A DNA stretch of 64,000 bases from Aplectana chamaeleonis (lineage: Eukaryota > Nematoda > Chromadorea > Rhabditida > Cosmocercidae): contig JAPDOI010000290.1 of the NCBI GenBank assembly GCA_029168955.1, positions 124,001-188,000 of the forward strand. The letters run 5' to 3'. Position 1 is the first letter of the stretch. Every line of letters starts with the position of its first letter. Under the pieces are notes generated by a model. It saw only the letters and a list, made by a program, of their open reading frames with translations. It was not told where the DNA came from and searched no databases. Below are positions 46,401-61,400 of this stretch, piece by piece. The translations under genes and the position numbers were made by a program.

Positions 46401-49400
46401 TACGTAGAGAGGAAGGTCGGCGGAGCCGGCTCATCGTTCGGCGGAGCCGAACGAATACTACGTAGAGAGAGGGAGTCGGGGAAGCCGAACGATTACTACG
46501 TAGAGAGGGGCGGCGTAGCCGGCCCATCGTTTGGCGAAGCCGAACGAATACTATGTAGAAAGAGGGGAGTCGGCAAAGCCGGTCCATCGTTCGGCGAAGC
46601 CGAACGATTACTACGTAGAGAGGAAGGCCGGCGAAGCTGGCTCATCGTTCGGCGGAGCCGAACGAATACTACGTAGAGAGAGGGGTCGGCACAGCCGGCC
46701 CATCGTTCAGCGGAGCCGAGCGAATACTAGGTAGAGAGAGGGGGTCGGCGAAGCCGGCTCATCGTTCGGCGGAGCCGAACGAATACTACGTAGAGAGGGG
46801 GTCGGCACTGCCGGCCCATCGTTCAGCGGAGCCCAGCGAATACTAGGTAGAGGGAGGAAGGCCGGCGAAGTTTGCCCATCGTTCGGCAGAGCCGAACGAA
46901 TACTACGTAGAGAGAGGGGGTCGGCAAAGCAGGCCCATGGTTTGGCGAAGCCGAACGAATACTATGTAGAAAGAGGGGGTCGGCGAAGCCGGTGCATCGT
47001 TCGGCGAAGCCCAACGAATACTACGTAGAGAGGAAGGCCGGCGAAGCCGGCCATCGTTCGGCGGAGCCGAACGAATACTATGTAGAGAGAGGGGGTCGGC
47101 GAAGCCGAACGTTTGGTGGAGCTGAGATACTACGTAGAGAGAGGGGGGGGTCGGCAAAGCCGGCCCATCGTTTGGCGAATCCGAACGAATACTATGTAGA
47201 AAGAGGGGGGTCGGCGAAGCCGGTCCATCGTTCGGCGAAGCCGAACGAATACTACGTAGAGAGAGGAAGGCCGGCGAAGCTGGCTCATCGTTCGGCGGAG
47301 CCGAACGAATACTACGTAGAGAGAGGGAGGTCGGCACAGCCGGCCCATCGTTCAGCGGAGCCGAACGAATACTATGTAGAGAGAGGGGGTCGGCGAAGCC
47401 GGCCCATCGTTCGGCGAAGCCGAACGAATACTACGTAGAGAGAGGGGGGTCGGCAAAGTTGGCCCATCGTTCGGGGGAGCCGAACGAATACTACGTAGAG
47501 TGCTAAGCGGAGGGGGGTCGGGGGAGCCGGCCCATCGTTCGGCACAGCCGAACAAATACTTCGTAGAGAGGGGTCGGCGAAGCTGGCCCATCGTTCGGCG
47601 GAGCCGAACTAATACTACGTAAAGTGCTAAGCGGAGGGGGGTCGGCGAAGCCGGCCCATCGTTCGGCAGAGACGAACAAATACTACGTAGAGAGAGGGGG
47701 ATCGGCAAAGCCGGCCCATTGTTCGGCGGAGCCGAACTAATACTACGTAAAGTGCTAAGCGGAGGGGGGCCGGCGAAGCCGGCCCATCGTTCGGCAAAGC
47801 CGAACGAATACTACGTAGAGATAGGGGGGTCGGCAAAGCCGGCCCATCGTTCGGCGGAGCCGAACGAATACTACGTAGAGAGGGGTCGGCAAAGCTGGCT
47901 CCATCGTTCGGCGGAGCCGAACGAATACTGCGTAGAGAGAGGGTCGGCAAAGCCGGCCCATCGTTCGGCGAAGACGAACGAATACCACGTAGAGAGAGGA
48001 AGGCCGGCGAAGCCGGCCCATCGTTCGGTGAAGCCGAACGAATACTAGGTAGAGAGAGGGGGGGGCGGTAAAGACGGCCCATCGTTCGGTCGAGCAGGAC
48101 GTAGACTACGTAGAGAGTGCTAAGCGGAGGGTGGCCGGCGAAGTTGGCTCATCGTTCGGCGAAGCCGAACGAATACTACGTAGAGAGAGGAGGGTGGCCG
48201 GTGAAGTCGGCTCCATCGTTCGGCGAAGCCGAACGAATACTACGTAGAGAGTGGCGGGTCGGCGAAGCCGGCCCATCGTTCGGCGGAACCGGAACGAATA
48301 CTACGTAGAGTGTGCTAAGCGAGGGTGGCCGGCGAAGCTGGCCAATTTGTTCAGCGAAGCCGAACGAATACTACGTAGAGAGGGGGTCGGCGGAGCCGAA
48401 CGAATACTACGTAGAGAGGGGGTCGGCGAAGCCGGCCATCGTTCGGCGGAGGCGAACGAATACTAGGTAGAGAGGAAGGCCGGCGAAGCCGCTCATCGTT
48501 CGGCGAAGCCGAACGAATACTAGGTAGAGAGAGAGGGGGTCGGTAAAGCCGGCCCATCGTTCGGCGGAGCAGAACGTATACTACGTAGAGTGCTAAGCGG
48601 AGGGTGGCCGGCGAAGCCGGCCCATCGTTCAGCGAAGCCGAACGAATACTACGTAGAGAGGGGGTCGGCGAAGCCGCTCATCGTTCGGCGCAGGCGAACG
48701 AATACTAAGTAGAGGGAGGAAGGCCGGCGAAGCCGGCCCATCGTTCGACGAAGCCGAACGAATACTACGTAGAGAGTACTAAGCGGAGGGTGGCCGGCGA
48801 AGCCGGCCCATCGTTCGGCGAAGCCGAACGAACACTAAGCGAAGGGCGGCCGGCGAAGCCGGCCCATCGTTCGGCAGAGCCGAACGAATACTACGTAGAG
48901 AGTGCTAAGCGAAGGGTGGTCGGCGAAGCCGGCCCAACGTTCGGCGAAGCCGAACGAATACTACGTAGAGAGAGGGAGGTCGGCGAAGCCGGCCCATCGT
49001 TCGGCGGAGCCGAGCGAATACTAGGTAGAGGGAGGAAGGTCGGCGAAGCCGGCCCATCGTTCGGCGGAGCCGAACGAATATTATGTAGAGAGAGGGGGTC
49101 GGCGAAGCCACTCATCGTTCGGCGAAGCCGAACGAACACTAAGCGGAGGGCGGCCGGCGAAGCCGGCCCTTCGTTCGGCGAAGTCGAACAAGTACTAAGC
49201 GGAGGGTGACCGGCGAAGCCTGCCCATCGTTCGGCGGAGCCGAGCGAATACTAGGTAGAGGGAGGAAGGCCGGCGAAGCCGGCCCATTGTTCGGCGGAGC
49301 CGAACGAATACTACGTAGAGAGAGGGGGGTCGGCGAAGCCGGCCCATCGTTCGGTGGAGCCGAACGAATATTACGTAGAGAGAGGAAGGCCGGCGAAGCC

Positions 49401-52400
49401 GGCCCATTGTTCGGCGGAGCCGAGCAGATATTATGTAGAGAGAGGGGGTCGGCGAAGCCGAACGAATACAACGTAGAGAGAGGGGGTCGGCGAAGCCGGC
49501 CCATCGTTCGGCGGAACCGAGCGAATACTAGGTAGAGGGAGGAAGGCCGGCGAAGCCGGCCCATTGTTCAACGAAGTCGAACGAATACTACGTAGAGGGG
49601 GGTCGGCGAAGCCGGCCCATCGTTCGGCGGAGCCGAACAAATACTACGTAGAGAGTGCTAAGCGGAGGGTGGCCGTCGAAGGCGGCCCATCGTTCGGCGA
49701 AGCCGAACGAATACTATGTAGAGAGAGGGGGGTCGGCGAAGCGGCCCATCGTTCGGCGGAGCCGAAGGAATACTACGTAGGGAATGCTAAGCGAAGGGGG
49801 GTCGGCGAAGCCGGCCCATCGTTCGGCAAAGCCGAACGAATATAATGTAGAGAGAGGGGGGTCGGCGAAGCCGGCCCATCGTTTGGCGAAGCCGAACGAA
49901 TACTACGTAGAGAGAGGAAGGCCGGCGAAGCTGGCCCATCGTTCGGCGGAGCCGAACGAATACTACGTAGAGTGCTAAGCGGAGGGGGGTCGGCGAAGCC
50001 GGCCCATCGTTCGGCAGAGCCGAACAAATACTTCGTAGAGAGAGGGGGGTCAGCGAAGCCGGCCCATTGTTCGGCGGAGCCGAACTAATACTGCGTAAAG
50101 TGCTAAGCGGAGGGGGGTCGGCGAAGCCGGCCCATCGTTCGGCAAAGCCGAACAAATACTACGTAGAGAGATGGGGGTCGGCAAAGCCGGCCCATTGTTC
50201 GGCGGAGCCGAACTAATACTACGTAGAGAGTGCTAAGCGGAGGGTGGCCGGCGAAGCCGGCCCATCGTTTGGCTAAGCCGAACGAATACTACGCAGGGAG
50301 AGGGGGGGGGCGGCAAAGCCGGCCCGTCGTTCGGCGGAGCCGAGCGAATACTACGTAGAGAGAGGGAGTCGGCAAAGCTGGCCCATCGTTCGGCGGAGCC
50401 GAACGAATACTGCGTAGAGGGAGGGAGGGTCGGCAAAGCCGGCCCATCGTTCGGCGAAGCCGAACGAATACCACGTAGAGAGGAAGGCCGGCGAAGCCGG
50501 CTCCATCGTTCGGCGAAGCCGAACGAATACTATGTAGAGAGAGGGGTCGGCGAAGCCGGCCAGAACGAATACTTACGTAGAGAGGTGAGGGGGCCGGCAA
50601 AGCCGGCCCATTGTTTGGCGAAGCCGCACTAATACTACGTAGAAGGAGGAGGGTTGGCGAAGCCGGTCCATCGTTCGGCGAAGCCGAACGAATACTACGT
50701 AGAGGGGGGTGGGGGAAGCCGGATCATCGTCCGGCTAAGCCGAACGAATAATACGCAGAGAGAGAGGAAGGTCGGCGAAGCCGGCTCATCGTTCGGCGGA
50801 GCCGAACGAATACTACGTAGAGAGAGGGTCGGCACAGCCGGCCCATCGTTCAGCGGAGCAGAACCAATACTAGGTAGAGAGAGGGGGCCGGCGAAGCCGG
50901 CCCATCGTTCGGCGAAGCCGAAAGAATACTACGTAGAGTGCCAAGCGGAGGGGGTCGGCAAAGCCGGCCCATCGTTCGGCGGAGCCGAACGAATACTAGG
51001 GAGAGTGCTAAGCGGAGGGGGTCGGCGAAGCTGGCTCCATCGTTCGGCAGAGCCGAACAAATACTTCGTAGAGAGGGGGTCAGCGAAGCCGGCCCATTGT
51101 TCGGCGGAGCCGAACTAATACTGCGTAGAGAGTGCAAAGCGGAGGGGGGTCGGCGAAGCCGGCTCATCGTTCGGCAGAGCCGAACGAATACTACGTAGAG
51201 AGAGGGGGTCATCAAAGCCGGCCCATCGTTCGGCGAAGCCGAACGAATACTACGTAGAGAGTGCTGAGCGGAGGGTGACCGGCGAAGCCGGCCCATCGTT
51301 TGGCGAAGCCGAACGATTACTACGTAGAGAGAGGGGGTTCGGCGAAGCCGGCCCATCGTTCGGCGAAGCCGACCGAATACTATGTTGAGAGAGGGGGGTC
51401 GGCGAAGCCGGCTCATCGTTCGGCAGAGCCGAACGAGTACTACGTAGAGAGAGGTGGTCTGCGAAGCCGGCCCATCATTTGGCGAAGCCGAACGAATACT
51501 ACGTAGAAAGAGGGGGGGGGGGTCGGCGGAGCCGGTCCATCGTTCGGCGAAGCCGGACGAATACTACGTAGAGAGTGGTAAGCGGAGGGTGGCCGGCGAA
51601 GCCGGCCCAGCGGTCGGCAAAGCCGAACGAAAACTACGTAGAGAGAGGGGGGTCAGCGAAGCCGGCCCATTGTTCGGCGGAGCCGAACTAATACTGCGTA
51701 AAGTGCTAAGCGGAGGGGGGTCGGCGAAGCTGGCTCATCGTTCGGCAAAGCCGAACAAATACTACGTAGAGAGATGGGGTCGGCAAAGCTGGCCCATTGT
51801 TCGGCGGAGCCGAACTAATACTACGTAGAGAGTGCTAAGCGGAGGGTGGCCGGCGAAGCCGGCCCATCCGTTCGCTAAAGCCGAACGATTACTACGTAGA
51901 GAGAGGGGGTCGGCAAAGCCGCCCCATCGTTTGGCGAAGCCGAACGAATACAACGTAGAGAGAGGGGGGTCGGCAAAGCTGGCCCATCGTTCGGCGGAGC
52001 AGAACGTATACTACGTAGAGAGAGGGGGGTCGGCAAAGCCGGCCCATCGTTCGGCGAAGCCGAACGAATACCACGTAGAGAGAGGAAGGCCGGCGAAGCC
52101 GGCCCATCGTTCGGCGAAGCCGAACGAATACTATGTAGAGAGAGGGGGGGGTCGGCGAAGCCGAACGAATACTACGTAGAGAGAGGGGGGGTCGGCAAAG
52201 CCGGCCCATCGTTTGGCGAAGCCGAACGAATACTACGTAGAAAGAGGGGGGGGGTCGGCGAAGCCGGTCCATCGTTCGGCGAAGCCGGACGAATACTACG
52301 TAGAGAGAGGGGGGGTCGGCGAAGCCGGGCCATCGTTCGGCGAAGCCGAACGAATACTACGTAGAGAAAGGAAGGCCGGCGAAGCCGGCTCATCGTTCGG

Positions 52401-55400
52401 CGGAGCCGAACGAATACTACGTAGAGAGAGGGGGGTCGGCACAGCCGGCCCATCGTTCAGCGGAGCCGAACGAATACTATGTTGAGAGAGGAGGGTCGGC
52501 GAAGCCGCCCATCGTTCGGCGAAGTCGAACGATTACTACGTAGAGAGAGGACGTAGAGAGAGGGGAGTCGGCAAAGCCGGCCCATCGTTCGGCGGAGCCG
52601 AACAAATACTTCTTAGAGTGCTAAGCGGAGGGGTCGGCGAAGCTGGCTCCATCGTTCGGCAGAGCCGAACAAATACTTCGTAGAGAGCTAAGTGGAGGGT
52701 GGCCGGCGAAGCCGGCCCATTGTTCGGCGGAGCCGAACTAATACTGCGTAAAGTGCTAAGCGGAGGGGGTCGGCGAAGCCGGCTCCATCGTTCGGCAGAG
52801 CCGAACAAATACTACGTAGAGAGATGGGGTCGGCAAAGCCGGCTCATTGTTCGGCGGAGCCGAACTAATACTACGTAGAGAGTGCTAAGCGGAGGGTGGT
52901 CGGCAAAGCCGGCCCATCGTTCGGCAAAGCCGAACGAATACCACGTAGAGAGGAAGGCCGGCGAAGTTGGCTCATCGTTCGGCGAAGCCGAACGAATACT
53001 ATGTAGAGAGGGAAGATGGCGAAGCCCATCGTTCGGCGAAGCCGAACGAATACTACGTAGAGAGGGGGGTCGGCGAAGCCGGTCAATCGTTTGCCGAAGC
53101 CGAGCAAATACTACGTAGAAAGAGGGGGTCGGCGAAGCCGGTCCATCGTTCGGCGAAGCCGGACGAATACTACGTAGAGAGAGGAACGCCGGCGAAGCCG
53201 GCTCATCGTTCGGCGGAGCCGAACGAATACTACGTAGAGAGAGGGGGGTCGGCACAGCCGACCCATCGTTCAGCGGAGCCGAGCGAATACTAGGTAGAGG
53301 GAGGAAGGCCGGCGAAGCCTGCCCATCGTTCGGCGGAGCCGAACGAATACTACGTAGAAAGAGGAGGGGGGTCGGCGAAGCCGGCCCATCGTTTGGCGAA
53401 GCCGAACGAATACTATGTAGAAAGAGGGGGGTCGGCGAAGCCGGTCCATCGTTCGGCGAAGCCGAACGAATACTACGTAGAAAGAGGGGGGGTCGGCGAA
53501 GCCGGTCCATCGTTCGGCGAAACCGAACGAATACTATGTAGAAAGAGGGGGGGTCGGCGAAGCCGAACGAATACTACGTAGAGAGAGGGGGGGTCGGCAA
53601 AGCCGGCCCATCGTTCGGCGAAGCCGGACGAATACTACGTAGAGAGTGCTAAGCGGAGGGTGGCCGGCGAAGCCGGCCCATCGTTCGGCAAAGCCGAACG
53701 AATACTACGTAGAGAGAGGGGGGTCAGCGAAGCCGGCCCATTGTTCGGCGGAGCCGAACTAATACTGCGTAAAGTGCTAAGCGGAGGGGGGTCGGCGAAG
53801 CCGGCCCATCGTTCGGCAAAGCCGAACAAATACTACGTAGAGAGATGGGGGTCGGCAAAGCCGGCCCATTGTTCGGCGGAGCCGAACTAATACTACGTAG
53901 AGAGTGCTAAGCGGAGGGTGGCCGGCGAAGCCGGCCCATCGTTCGGCAAAGCCGAACGAATACTACGTAGAGAGAGGGGGGTCGGCAAAGCCGGCCCATC
54001 GTTCGGCGGAGCCGAACGAATACTACGTAGAGAGAGGGGGGTCGGCAAAGCTGGCCCATCGTTCGGCGGAGCCGAACGAATACTGCGTAGAGAGAGGGGG
54101 GGTCGGCAAAGCCGGCCCATCGTTCGGCGAAGCCGAACGAATACCACGTAGAGAGAGGAAGGCCGGCGAAGCCGGCCCATCGTTCGGCGAAGCCGAACGA
54201 ATACTATGTAGAGAGAGGGGGGTCGGCGAAGCCGAACGAATACTACGTAGAGAGAGGGGGGGTCGGCAAAGCCGGCCCATCGTTTGGCGAAGCCGAACGA
54301 ATACTACGTAGAAAGAGGGGGGGGGGTCGGCGAAGCCGGTCCATCGTTCGGCGAAGCCGGACGAATACTACGTAGAGAGAGGGGGGGCCGGCGAAGCCGT
54401 TCCAACGTTCGGCGAAGCCGAACGAATACTAGGTAGAGAAAGGAAGGCCGGCGAAGCCGGCTCAACGTTCGGCGAAGCCGAACGAATACTAGGTAGAGAG
54501 AGGGGTGTCGGCAAAGCCGGCCCATCGTTCGGCGGAGCCGAACAAATACTATGTAGGGAGGGGGTCGGCGAAGCCGGCCCATCGTTCGGCGAAGTCGAAC
54601 GAATACTACGTAGAGAGAGGGGGGTCGGCAAAGCTGGCCCATCGTTCGGCGGAGCCGAACGAATACTACGTAGAGTGCTAAGCGGAGGGGGGTCGGCGAA
54701 GCCGGCCCATCGTTCGGCAGAGCCGAACAAATACTTCGTAGAGAGAGGGGGGTCAGCGAAGCCGGCCCATTGTTCGGCGGAGCCGAACTAATACTGCGTA
54801 AAGTGCTAAGCGGAGGGGGGTCGGCGAAGCCGGCCCATCGTTCGGCAGAGCCGAACAAATACTACGTAGAGAGATGGGGGTCGGCAAAGCCGGCCCATTG
54901 TTCGGCGGAGCCGAACTAATACTACGTAGAGAGTGCTAAGCGGAGGGTGGTCGGCAAAGCCGGCCCATCGTTCGGCAAAGCCGAACGAATACCACGTAGA
55001 GAGAGGAAGGCCGGCGAAGCCGGCCCATCGTTCGGCGAAGCCGAACGAATACTATGTAGAGAGAGGAAGGCCGGCAGCTGGGTTCGGCGAAGCCGAAACA
55101 AATACTACGTAGAGAGAGGGGGGGTCGGCAAAGCCGGCCCATCGTTTGGCGAAGCCGAACGAATACTACGTAGAAAGAGGGGGGGGGTCGGCGAAGCCGG
55201 TCCATCGTTCGGCGAAGCCGGACGAATACTACGTAGAGAGAGGAACGCCGGCGAAGCCGGCTCATCGTTCGGCGGAGCCGAACGAATACTACGTAGAGAG
55301 AGGGGGGTCGGCACAGCCGACCCATCGTTCAGCGGAGCCGAGCGAATACTAGGTAGAGGGAGGAAGGCCGGCGAAGCCTGCCCATCGTTCGGCGGAGCCG

Positions 55401-58400
55401 AACGAATACTACGTAGAAAGAGGAGGGGGGTCGGCGAAGCCGGCCCATCGTTTGGCGAAGCCGAACGAATACTATGTAGAAAGAGGGGGGGTCGGCGAAG
55501 CCGGTCCATCGTTCGGCGAAGCCGAACGAATACTACGTAGAAAGAGGGGGTCGGCGAAGCCGGTCCATCGTTCGGCGAAGCCGAACAAATACTATGTAGA
55601 AAGAGGGGGGGTCGGCGAAGCCGAAACGAATACTACGTAGAGAGAGGGGGTCGGCAAAGCCGGCCCATCGTTTGGCGAAGCCGAACGAATACTATGTAGA
55701 AAGAGAGGGGTCGGCGAAGCCGGTCCATCGTTTGGCGGAGCCGAACGAATACTGTATAGAAAGATGGGGTCGGCGAAGCCGAGGTCCATCGTTCGGCGAA
55801 GCCGAACGAATACTACGTAGAGAGGAAGGCCGGCGAAGCTGGCTCATCGTTCGGCGGAGCCGAACGAATACTACGTAGAGAGAGAGGAGGGTCGGCACAG
55901 CCGGCCCATCGTTCAGCGGAGCCGAACGAATACTATGTAGAGAGAGGGGGTCGGCGAACCCGGCCCATCTTTCGGGGAAGCCGAACGAATACTACGTAGA
56001 GAGAGGGGGTCGGCAAAGCTGGCCCATCGTTCGGCGGAGCCGAACGAATACTACGTAGAGTCCTAAGCGGAGGGGGTCGGCGAAGCTGGCTCATCGTTCG
56101 GCAGAGCCGAACAAATACTTCGTAGAGAGAGGGGGTCAGCGAAGCCGGCTCCATTGTTCGGCGGAGCCGAACTAATACTACGTAAAGTGCTAAGCGGAGG
56201 GGGTCGGCGAAGCTGGCTCCATCGTTCGGCAGAGCCGAACAAATACTACGTAGAGAGATGGGTCGGCAAAGCCGGCCCATTGTTCGGCGGAGCCGAAGTA
56301 ATACTACGTAGAGTGCTAAGCGGAGGGTGGCCGGCGAAGCCGGCCCATCGTTCGGCAAAGATGAACGAATACTACGTAGGGAGAGGGGGGGTCGGCAAAG
56401 CCGACCCATCGTTCAGCGGAGCCGAGCGAATACTAGGTAGAGGGAGGAAGGCCGGCGAAGCCTGCCCATCGTTCGGCGGAGCCGAACGAATACTACGTAG
56501 AAAGAGGAGGGGGTCGGCGAAGCCGGCCCATCGTTTGGCGAAGCCGAACGAATACTATGTAGAAAGAGGGGGGGTCGGCGAAGCCGGTCCATCGTTCGGC
56601 GAAGCCGAACGAATACTACGTAGAAAGAGGGGGGGTCGGCGAAGCCGGTCCATCGTTCGGCGAAGCCGAACGAATACTATGTAGAAAGAGGGGGGGTCGG
56701 CGAAGCCGGTCCATCGTTTGGCGAAGCCGAACGAATACTATGTAGAAAGATGGGGGGTCGGCGAAGCCGGTCCATCGTTCGGCGAAGCCGAACGAATACT
56801 ACGTAGAGAGAGGAAGACCGGCGAAGCCGGCTCATCGTTCGGCGGAGCCGAACGAATACTACGTAGAGAGAGGAGGGTCGGCACAGCCGGCCCATCGTTC
56901 AGCGGAGCCGAACGAATACTATGTAGAGAGAGGGGGGGTCGGCAAAGCCGGCCCATCGTTCGGCGAAGCCGAACGAATACTACGTAGAGAGAGGGGGGTC
57001 GGCAAAGCTGGCCCATCGTTCGGCGGAGCCGAACGAATACTACGTAGAGTGCTAAGCGGGTCGGCGAAGCCGGCTCATCGTTCGGCGAGCCGAACAAATA
57101 CTACGTAGAGAGAGGGGGTCAGCGAAGCTGGCTCATCGTTCGGCGGAGCCGAACGAATACTACGTAAAGTGCTAAGAGGGGGTCGGCGAAGATCGTTCGG
57201 CAGAGCCGAACAGTCGTAGAGAGATGGGGGTCGGCAAAGCCAATTGTTCGGCGGAGCCGAAATAATACTACGTAGAGAGTGCTGGAGGTCGGCGAAGCCG
57301 GCCCATCGTTCGGCAAAGCCGAACGAATACTACGTAGAAAGAGGGGGTCGGCGAAGCCGGTCCATCGTTCGGCGAAGCCGAACGAATACTACGTAGAGAG
57401 AGGGGTCGGCAAAGCTGGCCCATCGCGTTTGGCGGAGCCGAACGAATACTGCGTAGAGAGAGGGGGGTCGGCAAGCTGGCTCCAATCGTTCGGCGAAGCC
57501 GAACGAATACCACGTAGAGAGAGGAAGGCCGGCGAAGCCGGCTCCATCGTTCGGCGAAGCCGAACGAATACTATGTAGAGAGAGCGGGGGTGGCCGGCAA
57601 AGTTGACGCCGGCCCATCGTTCTGGCGAAGCCGAACGAATACTACGTAGAGAGAGGGGGTCGGCAAAGCTGGCCCATCGTTCGGCGGAGCCGAACGAATA
57701 CTATGTAGAGAGAGGGGTCGGCGAAGCCGGAAGCCGAACGAATACTACGTAGAGAGAGGGGGTCGGCAAAGCCGGCCCATCGTTTGGCGAAGCCGAACGA
57801 ATACTACGTAGAAAGAGGGGGTCGGCGAAGCCGGTCCATCGTTCGGCGAAGCCGGACGAATACTACGTAGAGAGAGGAACGCCGGCGAAGCCGGCTCATC
57901 GTTCGGCGAAGCCGAACGAATACTACGTAGAAAGAGGGGGGTCGGCGAAGCCGGTCCATCGTTCGGCGAAGCCGAACGAATACTATGTAGAAAGAGGGGG
58001 GGTCGGCGAAGCCGAACGAATACTACGTAGAGAGAGGGGGGGTCGGCAAAGCCGGCCCATCGTTTGGCGAAGCCGAACGAATACTATGTAGAAAGAGGGG
58101 GGGTCGGCGAAGCCGGTCCATCGTTCGGCGAAGCCGAACGAATACTACGTAGAGAGAGGGGGGTCGGCGAAGCCGGCCCATCGTTCGGCGGAGCCGAGCG
58201 AATACTAGGTAGAGGGAGGAAGGCCGGCGAAGCCGGCCCATCGTTCGGCGGAGCCGAACGAATACTACGTAGAAAGAGGAGGGGGGTCGGCGAAGCCGGC
58301 CCATCGTTTGGCGAAGCCGAACGAATACTATGTAGAAAGAGGGGGGGTCGGCGAAGCCGGTCCATCGTTCGGCGAAGCCGAACGAATACTACGTAGAGAG

Positions 58401-61400
58401 AGGAGGGTCGGCACAGCCGGCCCATCGTTCAGCGGAGCCGAACGAATACTATGTAGAGAGAGGGGTCGGCAAAGCCGGCCCATCGTTCGGCGAAGCCGAA
58501 CGAATACTACGTAGAGAGAGGGGGGTCGGCAAAGCTGGCCCATCGTTCGGCGGAGCAGAACGAATACTACGTAGAGTGCTAAGCGGAGGGGGGTCGGCGA
58601 AGCCGGCCCATCGTTCGGCAGAGCCGAACAAATACTTCGTAGAGAGAGGGGGTCAGCGAAGCCGGCTCCATTGTTCGGCGGAGCCGAACTAATACTACGT
58701 AAAGTGCTAAGCGGAGGGGTCGGCGAAGCCGGCTCCATCGTTCGGCAGAGCCGAACAAATACTACGTAGAGAGATGGGGTCGGCAAAGCCGGCTCATTAT
58801 TCGGCGGAGCCGAAATAATACTACGTAGAGAGTGCTAAGCGGAGGGTGGCCGGCGAAGCCGGCCCATCGTTCGGCAAAGCCGAACGAATACTACGTAGAG
58901 AGAGGGGGGTCGGCAAAGCCGGCCCATCGTTCGGCGGAGCCGAACGAATACTACGTAGAGAGAGGGGGTCGGCAAAGCTGGCCCATCGTTTGGCGGAGCC
59001 GAACGAATACTGCGTAGAGAGAGGGGGGGTCGGCAAAGCCGGCCCATCGTTCGGCGAAGCCGAACGAATACCAAGTAGAGAGAGGAAGGCCGGCGAAGCC
59101 GGCCCATCGCTCGGCGAAGCCGAACGAATACTATGTAGAGGGGGTCGGCGAAGCCGACCGAATACTACGTAGAGAGAGGGGGGTCGGCAAAGCCGGCCCA
59201 TCGTTCGGCGGAGCCGAACGAATACTATGTAGAGAGAGGGGGGTCGGCGAAGCCGAACGAATACTACGTAGAGAGAGGGGGGGTCGGCAAAGCCGGCCCA
59301 TCGTTTGGCGAAGCCGAACGAATACTACGTAGAAAGAGGGGGGTCGGCGAAGCCGGTCCATCGTTCGGCGAAGCCGGACGAATACTACGTAGAGAGAGGA
59401 ACGCCGGCGAAGCCGGCTCATCGTTCGGCGAAGCCGAACGAATACTACGTAGAAAGAGGGGGGTCGGCGAAGCCGGTCCATCGTTCGGCGAAGCCGAACG
59501 AATACTATGTAGAAAGAGGGGGGGTCGGCGAAGCCGAACGAATACTACGTAGAGAGAGGGGGGGTCGGCAGAGCCGGCCCATCGTTTGGCGAAGCCGAAC
59601 GAATACTGTGTAGAAAGAGGGGCGGTCGGCGAAGCCGGTCCATCGTTCAGCGGAGCCGAACGAATACTATGTAGAGAGAGGGGGTCGGCGAAGCCGGCCC
59701 ATCGTTCGGCGAAGCCGAACGAATACTACGTAGAGAGAGGAAGGCCGGCGAAGCTAGCCTCATCGTTCGGCGGAGCCGAACGAATACTACGTAGAAAGAG
59801 GAGGGGTCGGCGAAGCCGGCCCATCGTTTGGCGGAGCCGAACGAATACTATGTAGAAAGAGGGGGGGGCGGCGAAGCCGGTCCATCGTTCGGCGAAGCCG
59901 AACCAATACTTTGTAGAAAGAGGGGGGGTCGGCGAAGCCGGTCCATCGTTTGGCGAAGCCGAACGAATACTATGTAGAAAGATGGGGGGTCGGCGAAGCC
60001 GGTCCGTCGTTCGGCGAAGCCGAACGAATACTACGTAGAGAGAAGAAGACCGGCGAAGCCGGCTCATCGTTCGGCGGAGCCGAACGAATACTACGTAGAG
60101 AGAGGAGGGTCGGCACAGCCGGCCCATCGTTCAGCGGAGCCGAACGAATACTATGTAGAGAGGGGGTCGGCAAAGCCGGCCCGCCGTTCGGCGAACCCGA
60201 ACGAATCCTACGTAGAGAGAGGGGGGTCGGCAAAGCTGGCCCATCGTTCGGCGGAGCAGAACGAATACTACGTAGAGTGCTAAGCGGAGGGGGGTCGGCG
60301 AAGCCGGCCCATCGTTTGGCAGAGCAGAACAAATACTTGGTAGAGAGAGGGGGGGCAGCGAAGCCGGCCCATTGTTCGGCGGAGCCGAACTAATACTACG
60401 TAAAGTGCTAAGCGGAGGGTCGGCGAAGGCCGGCTCCATCGTTCGGCAGAGCCGAACAAATACTACGTAGAGAGATGGGTCGGCAAAGCCGGCTCCATTG
60501 TTCGGCGGAGCCGAAATAATACTACGTAGAGAGTGCTAAGCGGAGGGTGGCCGGCGAAGCCGGCCCATCGTTCGGCAAAGCCGAACGAATACTACGTAGA
60601 GAGAGGGGGTCGGCAAAGCCGGCTCCATCGTTCGGCGGAGCCGAACGAATACTACGTAGAGAGAGGGGGTCGGCAAAGCTGGCCCATCGTTTGGCGGAGC
60701 CGAACGAATACTGCGTAGAGAGAGGGGTCGGCGAAAGCCGGCCCATCGTTCGGCGAAGCCGAACGAATACCACGTAGAGAGGAAGGCCGGCGAAGCCGGC
60801 TCATCGTTCGGCGAAGCCGAACGAATACTACGTAGAGAGAGGGGGTCGGCGAAGCCGGCCCATCGTTTCCGAGCCGAACGAATACTACGTAGAGAGAGGG
60901 GGTCGGCAAAGCCGGCCCATCGTTCGGCGGAGCCGAACGAATACTATGTAGAGAGAGTGGGGTCGGCGAAGCCGAAACAGATACTACGTAGAGAGAGGGG
61001 GGTCGGCAAAGCCGGCCCATCGTTTAGCGAAGCCGAACAGATACTACGTAGAAAGAGGGGGGTCGGCGAAGCCGGTCCATCGTTCGGCGAAGCCGGACGA
61101 ATACTACGTAGAGAGAGGAACGCCGGCGAAGCCGCTCATCGTTCGGCGAAGCCGAACGAATACTACGTAGAAAGAGGGGGTCGGCGAAGCCGGCCATCAG
61201 CCTGGCGAAGCCGAACGAATACTATGTAGAAAGAGGGGGTCGGCAAAGCCGGCTCCATCGTTTGGCGAAGCCGAACGAATACTACGTAGAGAGAGGGGTC
61301 GGCGAAGCCGCTCCATCGTTCGGCGAAGCCGAACAGATACTACGTAGAAAGAGGGGGGGTCGGCGAAGCCGGTCCATCGTTCGGCGAAGCCGGACGAATA

